From Clostridiales bacterium 1_7_47FAA (GTDB lineage: Bacteria > Bacillota > Clostridia > Lachnospirales > Lachnospiraceae), in NCBI GenBank assembly GCA_000155435.1, contig DS990261.1, positions 727,713-783,086 of the forward strand: a stretch of DNA of 55,374 nt. Reading direction: 5' to 3'. Below, one piece after another: positions 7,344 through 18,028 of the stretch (position 1 is the stretch's first letter; each line of letters begins with the position of its first letter). The position numbers were made by a program, and so were the translations under genes. The notes beneath the pieces were generated by a model. That model saw nothing but the letters and a program-made list of their open reading frames with translations. It was not told where the DNA came from and ran no database searches.

Positions 7344-9802
7344 GGGGCAGAGGTGATATGCAGTTTGATATCGGGCCATGTGAGGTGATGACAGGGGGAA
7401 TGGATAAAAAACGATTCCTTTTGTACCAGTTAAGGCTCAGTATGATGAAGGCAGGGGATATAGATATCATTGTGTCATTTCTCATGGAGTCAGGTGTGAA
7501 GATGATTCTGGATGATCTGGAACAGGCTCTGGAACGTGGCGCAAAAATCAGGATATTAACGGGCAATTACCTTGGCATCACACAGCCGGGGGCATTGTAT
7601 CTGATAAAGGATAAATTAGGGGACCGGGTTGAACTTCGCTTTTATAATGATAAGGGCCGTTCATTCCACCCCAAAGCCTATATTTTCCGCAATGGGGATT
7701 GGGGAGAAATCTATATAGGTTCGTCCAATATATCCAAGAGTGCGCTTACATCAGGAATTGAGTGGAATTATCATTTTGACAATAGACGTGATGGCTATAA
7801 TTTCAGGCAGTTTTATCATACATTTGAGGATCTGTTTTATAACCATTCCATCATAATAAATGACCAGGTCCTGAAGCAATATTCAAAGGAGTGGAAAAAA
7901 CCGGCAGTCCAGCGGGATTTGGAGCGGTATGACAGTCTTGGCAATGAAACGGAAGGTGAAGGAGGATTTGAACCAAGGGGAGCGCAGATTGAAGCTTTGT
8001 ATGCATTAAAATGCAGCCGCAGGGAAGGTGCAGAGAAGGGATTGGTCTATGCGGCAACCGGCATAGGAAAGACGTATTTGGCAGCTTTTGATTCACTTGA
8101 CTACGAAAAAGTCCTCTTTGTGGCACATAGGGAGGAAATATTGAAACAGGCGGCTGAGAGTTTTCGGAATGTGCGGCATTCGGATGATTATGGATTTTTT
8201 ACCGGTCAGGACAAATGCATTGGAAAGGCGGTAATCTTTGCATCGGTATCAAGCCTGGGAAAGCCGGCTTATCTGAATGAGGGGTATTTTTCCAGGGATT
8301 ATTTTGACTATATTGTGATTGACGAATTCCATCATGCGGTGACGGACCAGTATAAACGGATTATGGAATATTTCAGGCCTAAGTTCATGCTGGGGCTGAC
8401 AGCCACACCAGACAGGATGGATGGAAGGAATATATATGAATTGTGCGATTACAATGTGCCATATCAAATCAGTTTAAAGGATGCGGTTAATAAAGGCCTG
8501 CTGGTACCATTTCATTATTATGGTATTTTTGATGAGACAGTGGATTATTCCGGGATACATATGGTTAAAGGAAAATACGCTGAGGAAGAGCTGACTAAGG
8601 AACTGCTGGTCAACAGAAGGTATGAATTGATTTACAAGCACTATATGAAATACCGCTCAAAAAAGGCATTAGGGTTCTGTTGTTCCCGTGAGCATGCGGA
8701 GCAGATGGCAAAGGAGTTCTGTCTTAGGCATATTCCGGCTGCAGCAGTGTACAGCGATTCAGACGGTGAATATGCGGAGGAGAGAAGTGAAGCCATAAGA
8801 AAACTCCGGGCTGGTGAGATAAAGGTCATTTTTTCAGTGGACATGTTCAATGAAGGACTTGATATCAGTGAGATTGATATGGTCATGTTCCTAAGACCAA
8901 CGGAATCGCCAGTGGTATTCTTGCAGCAGCTTGGCCGCGGGCTGCGTAAAAGCAGGAATAAAGAGTATCTGAATGTACTGGATTTCATAGGAAATTATGA
9001 AAAGGCAGGCTCTGCCCCCTTCTTATTAAGTGAAAGGCCTTATTCCAGCGCCGAAGCGGAACGGATGCAGCAACAGGATTTTGAGTATCCGGATGACTGT
9101 GTGGTGGACTTTGATATGCGCCTGATTGATCTGTTCCAAGAGATGGCGAAGAAAAGGGCTAAGAAGGAAGAGCGGGTCCGGGGAGAGTATTTCCGCATTA
9201 AAGAGCAGCTGGATGGCAGGGTGCCCACCCGGATGGAGCTGTTCACATATATGGAGGATGAAATCCTGCAACTGTGCGGGAGCTTGAAGAATAGCCCGTT
9301 TAAACATTATCTGAGATACCTGGACGGGCTGAATGAATTGGGGGACAGGGAACGTATTATTTTCCAGGGGATTGGGAATGAGTTCCTGGAGTTACTGGAA
9401 ACCACCCAGATGTCAAAGTCTTATAAGATGCCGGTATTGATGGCTTTTTATAATGATGGGGATATTAAGACGGCGATTGATGAAGATGATATTTACCGCA
9501 GTTATATGGAGTTTTATCATACAGCGAATAACTGGAAGGATTTGGAAAGAGACAAAGGGACTAGTGATTTTAAATCATGGGATAAGAAACGCTGCGTCAG
9601 CGAGGCATTAAAGAATCCGGTAAGGTTTTTGATGCAGTCCGGCAATGGATTTTTTGTGCAGGAAAAAGGGGCGGTGCTGGCGTTGAATCCGCAGCTTCAT
9701 GAGGCGGTACGGCTGGATGGGTTTGCGGAGCAGATGAAGGATGTGATTGAGTATCGGTCGATGGATTATTATCGGAAGCGGTATGAAGGGGCATCAAACT
9801 AA
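7313..9802 (+). CDS. PLD-nuclease / DEAD-box helicase (DUF3427-type) fusion
   Basis: An 829-residue superfamily 2 helicase with an N-terminal phospholipase-D-like nuclease domain. The PLD half-site is FHPKAYIF with GSSNIS (about 118-141). The helicase core follows: ATGIGKTYL (Walker A, about 248), VIDEFHHA (Walker B), LTATPDR (motif III) and QQLGRGLRKS (motif VI). The C-terminal ~260 residues match the DUF3427-like end. The start at 7313 overlaps the methyltransferase gene; ATG 7358, behind GGGGCAGAGGTG, is a good alternative and begins just before the conserved EVMTGGMDKKRF. The nuclease-helicase fusion next to HNH and methyltransferase genes suggests DNA restriction or repair. Confidence 0.88.
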   Translation: MAEHDFEEEVRGRGDMQFDIGPCEVMTGGMDKKRFLLYQLRLSMMKAGDIDIIVSFLMESGVKMILDDLEQALERGAKIRILTGNYLGITQPGALYLIKDKLGDRVELRFYNDKGRSFHPKAYIFRNGDWGEIYIGSSNISKSALTSGIEWNYHFDNRRDGYNFRQFYHTFEDLFYNHSIIINDQVLKQYSKEWKKPAVQRDLERYDSLGNETEGEGGFEPRGAQIEALYALKCSRREGAEKGLVYAATGIGKTYLAAFDSLDYEKVLFVAHREEILKQAAESFRNVRHSDDYGFFTGQDKCIGKAVIFASVSSLGKPAYLNEGYFSRDYFDYIVIDEFHHAVTDQYKRIMEYFRPKFMLGLTATPDRMDGRNIYELCDYNVPYQISLKDAVNKGLLVPFHYYGIFDETVDYSGIHMVKGKYAEEELTKELLVNRRYELIYKHYMKYRSKKALGFCCSREHAEQMAKEFCLRHIPAAAVYSDSDGEYAEERSEAIRKLRAGEIKVIFSVDMFNEGLDISEIDMVMFLRPTESPVVFLQQLGRGLRKSRNKEYLNVLDFIGNYEKAGSAPFLLSERPYSSAEAERMQQQDFEYPDDCVVDFDMRLIDLFQEMAKKRAKKEERVRGEYFRIKEQLDGRVPTRMELFTYMEDEILQLCGSLKNSPFKHYLRYLDGLNELGDRERIIFQGIGNEFLELLETTQMSKSYKMPVLMAFYNDGDIKTAIDEDDIYRSYMEFYHTANNWKDLERDKGTSDFKSWDKKRCVSEALKNPVRFLMQSGNGFFVQEKGAVLALNPQLHEAVRLDGFAEQMKDVIEYRSMDYYRKRYEGASN

Positions 9803-10101
9803 GGCAATTCTTTTAAAATCGGCATATGCGGAAGATGATAATATTGAACTGTCAACATATGTAAGTAATAAAAAACCGATTTTTGCGGAATGATTGAAAT
9901 TGAAGGTGGGATTTGTGTGGAAAAGAGTACCGGCACTTTTAGCAATGTAAATCCTTCCATGGGAAATTGTCTGGAGCCGTGGTGACGATATTCCATGCTG
10001 GTTGGAGCAGGAAGTTTTATGATTTTCAGGATAGAATATAAGGCCAGACAGACAACGATGCATTTTTTCACGTACTTATCTTAATAACAAAGGAGCTTTC
10101 C
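9803..10101. other. Intergenic region, no clear gene
   Basis: About 300 bases. A 36-codon frame (9783-9893, MKGHQTKAILLKSAY...) overlaps the helicase end without a convincing ribosome site. Two leftward frames of ~90 codons also lack ribosome sites. The only firm signal is the AAAGGAG ribosome site of the next gene. Confidence 0.5.
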
Positions 10102-10923
10102 ATGCACATCCTAATTGCCGAAGATCACCCCGACCTCCAGAAAATCCTAACCCTCTATCTGCAGAAAGAGGGCTATCAGGTATCCGTTGTATCCAACGGA
10201 CAGGAGGCCATAAACTACCTTCTGGAGCACAGCAGTCCCGGGAAGCCGAAATCCTTAAAAAAGCCGGGGTATCAAAAAACGGTCCCTGAAAAAACGGCCT
10301 GTCAGAACCCGGAAAGCCAATTACCATTTGCCCCGCCAACTATTGCTTCATCAAGCACCGCGCCACCACCCATTGCGTCGCCAACTACTAATCCACCTAC
10401 CATCCCCGACCTCCTAATCCTGGACTGGATGATGCCGGTCCAGGATGGCATCCAGACCTGCCGTGAAATCCGCGCCCTGAACCTTCCAATCAAAATCCTG
10501 ATGTTGACCGCAAAGGGGGAAACAGAGCATGAAATCCTGGGGTTAACCAGCGGGGCAGATGACTATGTGCGCAAGCCATTCGACATCAAGGTGCTTCTCC
10601 TGCGCATAAAGAAGCTTTGCCGTCTGGAAGGTATCCTGTGCTGCGGGGACATTTCCCTGAACCAGGAGACCTTTGAGGTAAGGAAAGGCGGCAATCCGGT
10701 AGTCCTGACCAGGACGGAATATGAACTGCTCCGTTATTTCCTGAACAACCAGCGGATTATCCTGACCAGGGAGCAGCTGTTAAACCATGTATGGGGAATG
10801 GACTTTGAGGGCGACAGCCGGACCGTGGATACCCATATCCGCAGGCTTCGCAGGAAAATCGGAGAGGAGTATATAAAGACCCGCATCGGAATCGGCTATG
10901 TCATAAGTGACAGGAAAGATTAA
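10102..10923 (+). CDS. OmpR/PhoB-type response regulator with a low-complexity insertion in the receiver domain
   Basis: Two-component DNA-binding regulator. The receiver starts normally (ILIAEDHPDLQKIL, acidic pair E7/D8) and carries the phospho-acceptor Asp108 in LLILDWMMP, Thr136 in MLTAK and Lys158 in VRKPF. The winged-helix output domain is intact (LTRTEYELLRYF, RTVDTHIRRLRRKIG, GIGYVI). The product is 273 residues against ~225 for the family. The excess is an insertion at about 44-101 between helix 2 and the Asp-bearing strand, Lys/Pro-rich at first and then rich in Pro, Ser, Thr and Ala. No kinase gene is adjacent; the nearest HAMP kinase is at 23875. A sortase fragment begins at the codon after the stop, so a rearrangement breakpoint touches this gene's 3' end. 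Confidence 0.9.
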   Translation: MHILIAEDHPDLQKILTLYLQKEGYQVSVVSNGQEAINYLLEHSSPGKPKSLKKPGYQKTVPEKTACQNPESQLPFAPPTIASSSTAPPPIASPTTNPPTIPDLLILDWMMPVQDGIQTCREIRALNLPIKILMLTAKGETEHEILGLTSGADDYVRKPFDIKVLLLRIKKLCRLEGILCCGDISLNQETFEVRKGGNPVVLTRTEYELLRYFLNNQRIILTREQLLNHVWGMDFEGDSRTVDTHIRRLRRKIGEEYIKTRIGIGYVISDRKD

Positions 10924-11031
10924 ATAGAGCATCCGGTGGTTTCACTGGATACATTGTGGGAGCATCGGGAGTATGAAATTTTTGCTGTATTTTATGTAGA
11001 TGAGGTGGAATGGGTACAGGAAAACGGTTAA
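10924..11031 (+). pseudogene. Sortase B C-terminal fragment
   Basis: Directly after the regulator's stop the frame reads IEHPVVSLDTLWEHREYE, then IFAVFYVDEVEWVQENG-stop. The phrase (V)SLDTLWEHREYEIFAVFY is characteristic of class B sortases just after their catalytic-Cys-containing strand. No start codon or catalytic Cys/Arg remains. Sortase B genes are common cargo of clostridial conjugative elements, so this is probably another element scar. Confidence 0.6.
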
Positions 11032-11163
11032 ATGTATCAGGTTCTGCATAGAAAAGGTGTAAGTAAAGCCAAGGCAGTTTATGCTCTCAAAGAGTCGGAA
11101 GAGTATGATATTGGAATCACACCGGAATCAGATTGCCCTATTAAAATAGTTCAGAAAAGATAG
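11032..11163 (+). CDS. Short ORF after the sortase fragment
   Basis: 43 codons from an ATG touching the sortase fragment's stop (TAAATG). It reads MYQVLHRKGVSKAKAVY, with an acidic middle and a basic end. There is no independent ribosome site and no recognisable family. It may be a real small gene of the lost element or another fragment. Confidence 0.25.
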   Translation: MYQVLHRKGVSKAKAVYALKESEEYDIGITPESDCPIKIVQKR

Positions 11164-11229
11164 TCTTTAATGGTATGGAAATCTAATAGTGATAAATGGT
11201 AAATATTCTAATTCAGAAGTTAAGTTATG

Positions 11230-11280
11230 GGAAATGCCGCTCTCTCACGTTATATGGAGATGCGGCATTTCCTGTTCTAT
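11230..11280 (+). terminator. Rho-independent terminator, probably bidirectional
   Basis: A perfect 11-bp stem GGAAATGCCGC / GCGGCATTTCC (11230-11240, 11262-11272) is followed on the + strand by TGTTCTATTTTT. It lies just beyond the stop of the leftward LysR gene and would also end its transcript. Confidence 0.75.
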
Positions 11281-11282
11281 TT

Positions 11283-12188
11283 TTAAGTGCCTGCCAAATC
11301 AGTTAATAAGGCAATATCTTCTTTCAACTGTTCCAAAAACGCCTGGGCAGCTTTTGAAAATGGTTGGTATTTTTTCCAGACAATATAGACCCCGGCGTTT
11401 AGTCCTGGCTTAAAGGGACGAAAGCACAATTTACTGTCAGAAGTACCAGTAAACAAATCAAAATCAATACAGATAGAATACCCCATTCCGTCTGCAACCA
11501 TAATAGTAGCATTATAGGGCAAATCTGTTGTGGCTATAATGTTCAGTTTCTCTGGCATTTCGCCAATCCATCTGGTTAAGAATCCATATTCCATAAACTG
11601 TCTTGGCATTATGAGTGGAAGACCCCGTAAATCCTCCGGGCAGATTGCATCTTTTTGTGCAAGGGGATCCTCTTTCCTCATAATGACCCCACAAGATTCC
11701 GCAGCAGGCTGATAGAGAAAATCGTATTGATTCACATCCACCGGCTCAATCAGAAGGCCAAAATCAAGAAGCCCTGCTTCCAGCCGTTCCAATATTTCCA
11801 TGCTGTTGCCGCTATAGATATGAAAACAGATGTCGGGATGTTTTTCTGTCAGATGTCTGGCGGCTGTAGAGAAATAATGGAATGAGTCGAATTCTCCGGA
11901 ACCAATATATACCTCTCCGCTGACGGCTTCCTCTCTTTTTGCTAATTCAGATTCCGTCTTCTTGACTAATGTTAAAATCTCATCTGCGCGTTTTCGCAGT
12001 AAAATACCGTCTTCCGTAAGGGTAATATTCCGATTGCTGCGGATAAACAGCTGCTTGCCGACTTCAAGCTCCAGCTCTTTCATCTGCCTGGATAAGTTTG
12101 GCTGTGTCAAATGCAGGGTATTGGCTGCTCCCAGAATACTTCCTTCCCGTGCTACAGCCAAAAAGTAGCTCAATGTGCGTAATTCCAT
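11283..12188 (-). CDS. LysR-family transcriptional regulator (divergent from the PTS operon)
   Basis: A 301-residue LysR-type regulator: N-terminal winged HTH (MELRTLSYFLAVAREGS..., HLTQPNLSRQMKELE at about 27-41) followed by the periplasmic-binding-protein-like effector domain (VYIGSGEFDSF, IYSGNSMEILERLEAG). It is transcribed away from the small protein / PTS / glucosidase genes, the usual arrangement for a regulator of the divergent operon. It is clearly paralogous to the LysR gene at 15969 (shared MELR.L.YFLAVARE, IGSGEF, EIYSGN-like, EP.D...YDF), so the two flank the operon as a duplicated pair. Palindromes at 12257-12300 are likely operators. The coinducer is unknown, possibly a phosphorylated beta-glucoside. 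Confidence 0.9.
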   Translation of the reverse strand: MELRTLSYFLAVAREGSILGAANTLHLTQPNLSRQMKELELEVGKQLFIRSNRNITLTEDGILLRKRADEILTLVKKTESELAKREEAVSGEVYIGSGEFDSFHYFSTAARHLTEKHPDICFHIYSGNSMEILERLEAGLLDFGLLIEPVDVNQYDFLYQPAAESCGVIMRKEDPLAQKDAICPEDLRGLPLIMPRQFMEYGFLTRWIGEMPEKLNIIATTDLPYNATIMVADGMGYSICIDFDLFTGTSDSKLCFRPFKPGLNAGVYIVWKKYQPFSKAAQAFLEQLKEDIALLTDLAGT

Positions 12189-12256
12189 AATTTTGTATGC
12201 TCCTTCCGCGAAATATCCTGAAGCTATCGTGTTATAGTGATTATAGTATCAGAAAA

Positions 12257-12300
12257 AGATATACTTATCAAGTATATCTGGATATAAAATACAAGTATTT
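12257..12300. promoter_or_regulatory. Inverted repeats, probable LysR operator
   Basis: AGATATACTT-ATC-AAGTATATCT (12257-12279) is a perfect 10-bp inverted repeat with a 3-base gap. AAATAC-AA-GTATTT (12287-12300) and GATATATC (12301-12308) follow directly. They lie between the divergent LysR gene and the PTS operon. LysR proteins bind interrupted dyads, so these fit operator and activation sites. Confidence 0.6.
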
Positions 12301-12346
12301 GATATATCAACGATTTTCTATTACAATGATTTCAGAGGTGATGGAT

Positions 12347-12601
12347 ATGTCTTATTTACCGCTTAATAGAAGGGACTTGGCGCAGACACTAACCGATTCC
12401 TGTTATCCGCCTGAAAAGATACAGCAATTTCTGGAGGCATATGATAACGGACAAATGAAGGAATTAATTACAGTTTTGTCTGCACATCGGAGAGCTCTTC
12501 TAAATAAGATTCATGAGCGACAAGGGAACTTGGATTGCCTGGATTATCTGATTTATCAGTTAAAGCAGCAGTCTGAAACAGCAGACAAAGGCAAATCGTA
12601 G
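12347..12601 (+). CDS. Small coiled-coil protein at the head of the PTS operon
   Basis: 84 residues from ATG 12347, chosen because AGAGGTG ends 6 bases upstream; upstream codons in this frame are AT-rich and unlike protein. The C-terminal half (AHRRALLNKIHERQGNLDCL, DYLIYQLKQQ) is a helix resembling the dimerisation/effector coil of MerR-type regulators, but no HTH domain precedes it. A similar coil ends the MerR-like protein at 16950. It sits 36 bases before the PTS start, so it is cotranscribed with it. Its function is unknown; it may modulate a regulator or the transporter. Confidence 0.65.
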   Translation: MSYLPLNRRDLAQTLTDSCYPPEKIQQFLEAYDNGQMKELITVLSAHRRALLNKIHERQGNLDCLDYLIYQLKQQSETADKGKS

Positions 12602-12637
12602 GAGAGGTTCATATTTATATTGATGGGAGATGGTCAT

Positions 12638-15914
<3,277 letters not shown>

Positions 15915-15916
15915 TA

Positions 15917-15945
15917 TTGATAGAGGCTTTGTATTCTGATATAAT
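15917..15945 (+). promoter_or_regulatory. Promoter for the second LysR gene
   Basis: TTGATA, a 17-base spacer and TATAAT, starting two bases after the glucosidase stop, with a GGGGGGCGGGA ribosome site before ATG 15969. The regulator can be expressed independently of the PTS operon. Confidence 0.7.
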
Positions 15946-15968
15946 GACATGAAAAGGGGGGCGGGAAT

Positions 15969-16859
15969 ATGGAACTTCGGGTGTTGAATTATTTTCTGGC
16001 GGTAGCCAGAGAGGAGAATTTTACAAGGGCGGCGCAGATGCTCCATGTTACTCAGCCCACCTTATCCCGTCAGATTGCACAGCTGGAGGAAGAACTGGGG
16101 GTAGAGCTTTTTACCAGGAGTAATCATAATATCATTTTAACTGAATCTGGCATGATACTGAAGCACCGGGCGCAGGAAATGCTGTCCATGGCAGAGAAAA
16201 CACGTCAGGAGCTGCTGCAGGGAGACGAGGAACTTACCGGAAAAATTTGTATTGGAAGCGGAGAGTTTCAGGCCACCAGATTACTGGCTCAGATTATTTC
16301 TTCTTTTTCGGAGAAGCATCCCCTGGTCCAGTATGAGATTTACAGTGGAAATGCGGAAAACGTCCATGACCATATTGAAAGAGGGCTTTTGGACATAGGA
16401 TTGATGGCAGAACCCATTGACATCCGCAAATATGATTTTGTTTCCATGCCGGTAAAGGAACGCTGGGGAGCCTGGGTATGTGCGGATTCTGACCTGGCAC
16501 AAAAGGAATGGATTCAGCCGGAGGATCTGATGGGCAGACAGTTAATCATTGCCAAAGGTGAATTTCTGAAAAGCAGTATTGGAAAATGGCTTGGTGATTT
16601 AAACACCCAGGTGAAAATCATTGCGACTGGTAATCTGCTATACAATGAAGCGATGCTTGCGGAGAATCGCCTGGGTATCGTGCTTGGAATTAAGCTGAAC
16701 TGTACGTTTGAACATCTGCGCTTTATTCCTCTGTATCCTTCCCTTGAAAGCAGTACAGCCCTGGCCTGGAAAAAAGAGCAGGTCTTTTCCCCTGCCGCCG
16801 GCAGTTTTATAAAGTTTTTAAAGCAATACGAAAAAGTAATATCTGATGATAAAATATAG
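15969..16859 (+). CDS. LysR-family transcriptional regulator (paralogue of the one at 11283)
   Basis: A 296-residue LysR regulator with N-terminal HTH (MELRVLNYFLAVAREENF, LHVTQPTLSRQIAQLEEEL) and the usual effector domain (ICIGSGEFQATR, YEIYSGNAENVHDHIERG). It shares strong similarity with the LysR protein at the other end of the PTS operon, including the GSGEF and E-P-[VI]-D-[VI] positions. Its own promoter follows the glucosidase gene, and a terminator follows at 16894. The two paralogues may respond to different ligands or form mixed oligomers. Confidence 0.9.
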   Translation: MELRVLNYFLAVAREENFTRAAQMLHVTQPTLSRQIAQLEEELGVELFTRSNHNIILTESGMILKHRAQEMLSMAEKTRQELLQGDEELTGKICIGSGEFQATRLLAQIISSFSEKHPLVQYEIYSGNAENVHDHIERGLLDIGLMAEPIDIRKYDFVSMPVKERWGAWVCADSDLAQKEWIQPEDLMGRQLIIAKGEFLKSSIGKWLGDLNTQVKIIATGNLLYNEAMLAENRLGIVLGIKLNCTFEHLRFIPLYPSLESSTALAWKKEQVFSPAAGSFIKFLKQYEKVISDDKI

Positions 16860-16893
16860 GCATTAGACATTATAACATAAAAGGATTAAGATG

Positions 16894-16925
16894 AGGGTGT
16901 TCCTGAATGGAGCACCCTTATTTTC
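16894..16925 (+). terminator. Terminator after the second LysR gene
   Basis: AGGGTGTTCC and GGAGCACCCT form a 10-bp stem (one wobble pair) with a 5-base loop, then TATTTTC. Confidence 0.75.
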
Positions 16926-16949
16926 ATGAGTAAAAAGCGAGGTGGAACT

Positions 16950-17300
16950 ATGACAATCAATGAAGCAAGTGAACGGTATCATATTCCGGTTGAAGTTTTA
17001 AAGGAATATGAAAACTGGGGGCTGTGTGATGAAGTAAAGAAAGTGATGGGGGTATGGCAGTACGATGACCAGGATATACAAAGGCTTAGTATGATTATGA
17101 CGCTCCATGACGTTGGGTTTGACAACAGCGAGGTTGAGTCTTATATGCGCCTTCTTCTGGAAGGGGATTCAACTGAAAAAGAACGGCTGGATATGTTAAA
17201 CAAAAAACGGGGAGCGACTCTTGACGAACTCCATTTTAAACAGAAACAGTTAGACCGCGTGGACTATTTGCGGTACAAAATTCAAAAAGCGCATAAGTAA
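16950..17300 (+). CDS. MerR-like transcriptional regulator of the flavodoxin cluster
   Basis: 116 residues from ATG 16950 (AGGTGG ribosome site), chosen over ATG 16926, which lies against the terminator. The N-terminus has a MerR-type winged helix (MTINEASERYHIPVEVLKEY, then YDDQDIQRLSMIMTLHDVGF, the wing and helix). The C-terminal coil (KQKQLDRVDYLRYKIQKAHK) is the usual dimerisation helix. No cysteine cluster for metal sensing is seen. It lies 26 bases before the first flavodoxin gene on the same strand, so it probably controls the cluster. The related coil at 12347 links this region to the PTS operon head. Confidence 0.8.
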   Translation: MTINEASERYHIPVEVLKEYENWGLCDEVKKVMGVWQYDDQDIQRLSMIMTLHDVGFDNSEVESYMRLLLEGDSTEKERLDMLNKKRGATLDELHFKQKQLDRVDYLRYKIQKAHK

Positions 17301-17326
17301 GGTTCAAAGAGAAGGAGGACTCTACA

Positions 17327-18028
17327 ATGAAAAAAATACTATCGTTTATCTGTGCCTGTTCCATGGTGTTTGCTGTGACTGCCTGCGGCAGTCAGGGCAG
17401 TGTGCCTGCTCCTGGCACAACGGCACCAGCTTCTTCACAGGAAACCGGCAAAGAGGTACAGCAAACGGAACCTCTGCAGAGCGGCAGCGGGGAGAACGCC
17501 TCCGTTACGGAGGAAACCGGCAGGGAAGCTGGTTCTGATATTCTGGTCGCATATTTTTCCGCGACGGGAACTACGAAGACCCTGGCAGGATATATCTCTG
17601 AAGTTACCGGGGGAGATTTATATGAAATCGTACCGGAAATCCCGTATTCATCAGAAGACTTGAATTATAGTGACAACAACAGCCGAAGCACCAGAGAACA
17701 GAATGATGAAGGCGCCCGACCTGCAATCTCCGGCAGTGTGGAGGATATGGACCAGTACGGAACAATCTTTCTGGGCTATCCCATCTGGTGGGGAGAAGCG
17801 CCGCGTATCATCGATACCTTCATGGAATCTTACGATTTCAGCGGAAAGACGATTGTTCCATTCTGCACTTCCGGAGGCAGCGGGATTGGCGCCAGCGCAC
17901 GAAATCTGCATGACCTTGCAGCCTCGGATGTAACCTGGCTGGATGGGGAACGGCTTAGCAGTGATATCTCACATGAGGAAATGGTGAGCTGGATTGATGG
18001 TCTTTCACTGGATGTGATGGCCCGGTGA
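17327..18028 (+). CDS. Flavodoxin lipoprotein
   Basis: A 233-residue flavodoxin predicted to be anchored outside the membrane. It has a signal peptide with lipobox VTAC (Cys20) and a ~50-residue Ser/Glu/Thr-rich linker. A Flavodoxin_4-type domain follows: the phosphate loop FSATGTTKTLA, GYPIWWGEAPRIIDTF on the flavin-facing side and PFCTSGGSGIGASA near the isoalloxazine. It should bind FMN and carry one or two electrons at low potential. Its stop overlaps the GTG start of the next gene by 4 bases. A lipid-anchored flavodoxin is unusual since most flavodoxins are cytosolic; the signal peptide is clear. Confidence 0.88.
   Translation: MKKILSFICACSMVFAVTACGSQGSVPAPGTTAPASSQETGKEVQQTEPLQSGSGENASVTEETGREAGSDILVAYFSATGTTKTLAGYISEVTGGDLYEIVPEIPYSSEDLNYSDNNSRSTREQNDEGARPAISGSVEDMDQYGTIFLGYPIWWGEAPRIIDTFMESYDFSGKTIVPFCTSGGSGIGASARNLHDLAASDVTWLDGERLSSDISHEEMVSWIDGLSLDVMAR

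Noticed and set aside
9783-9893. 36-codon frame overlapping the helicase end
   Set aside because: No convincing ribosome site and no recognisable motif; kept only as a remark in the intergenic entry.
9794-10071. Two overlapping leftward frames of ~90 codons upstream of the response regulator
   Set aside because: No ribosome site and no protein-like pattern; they shadow the intergenic sequence.
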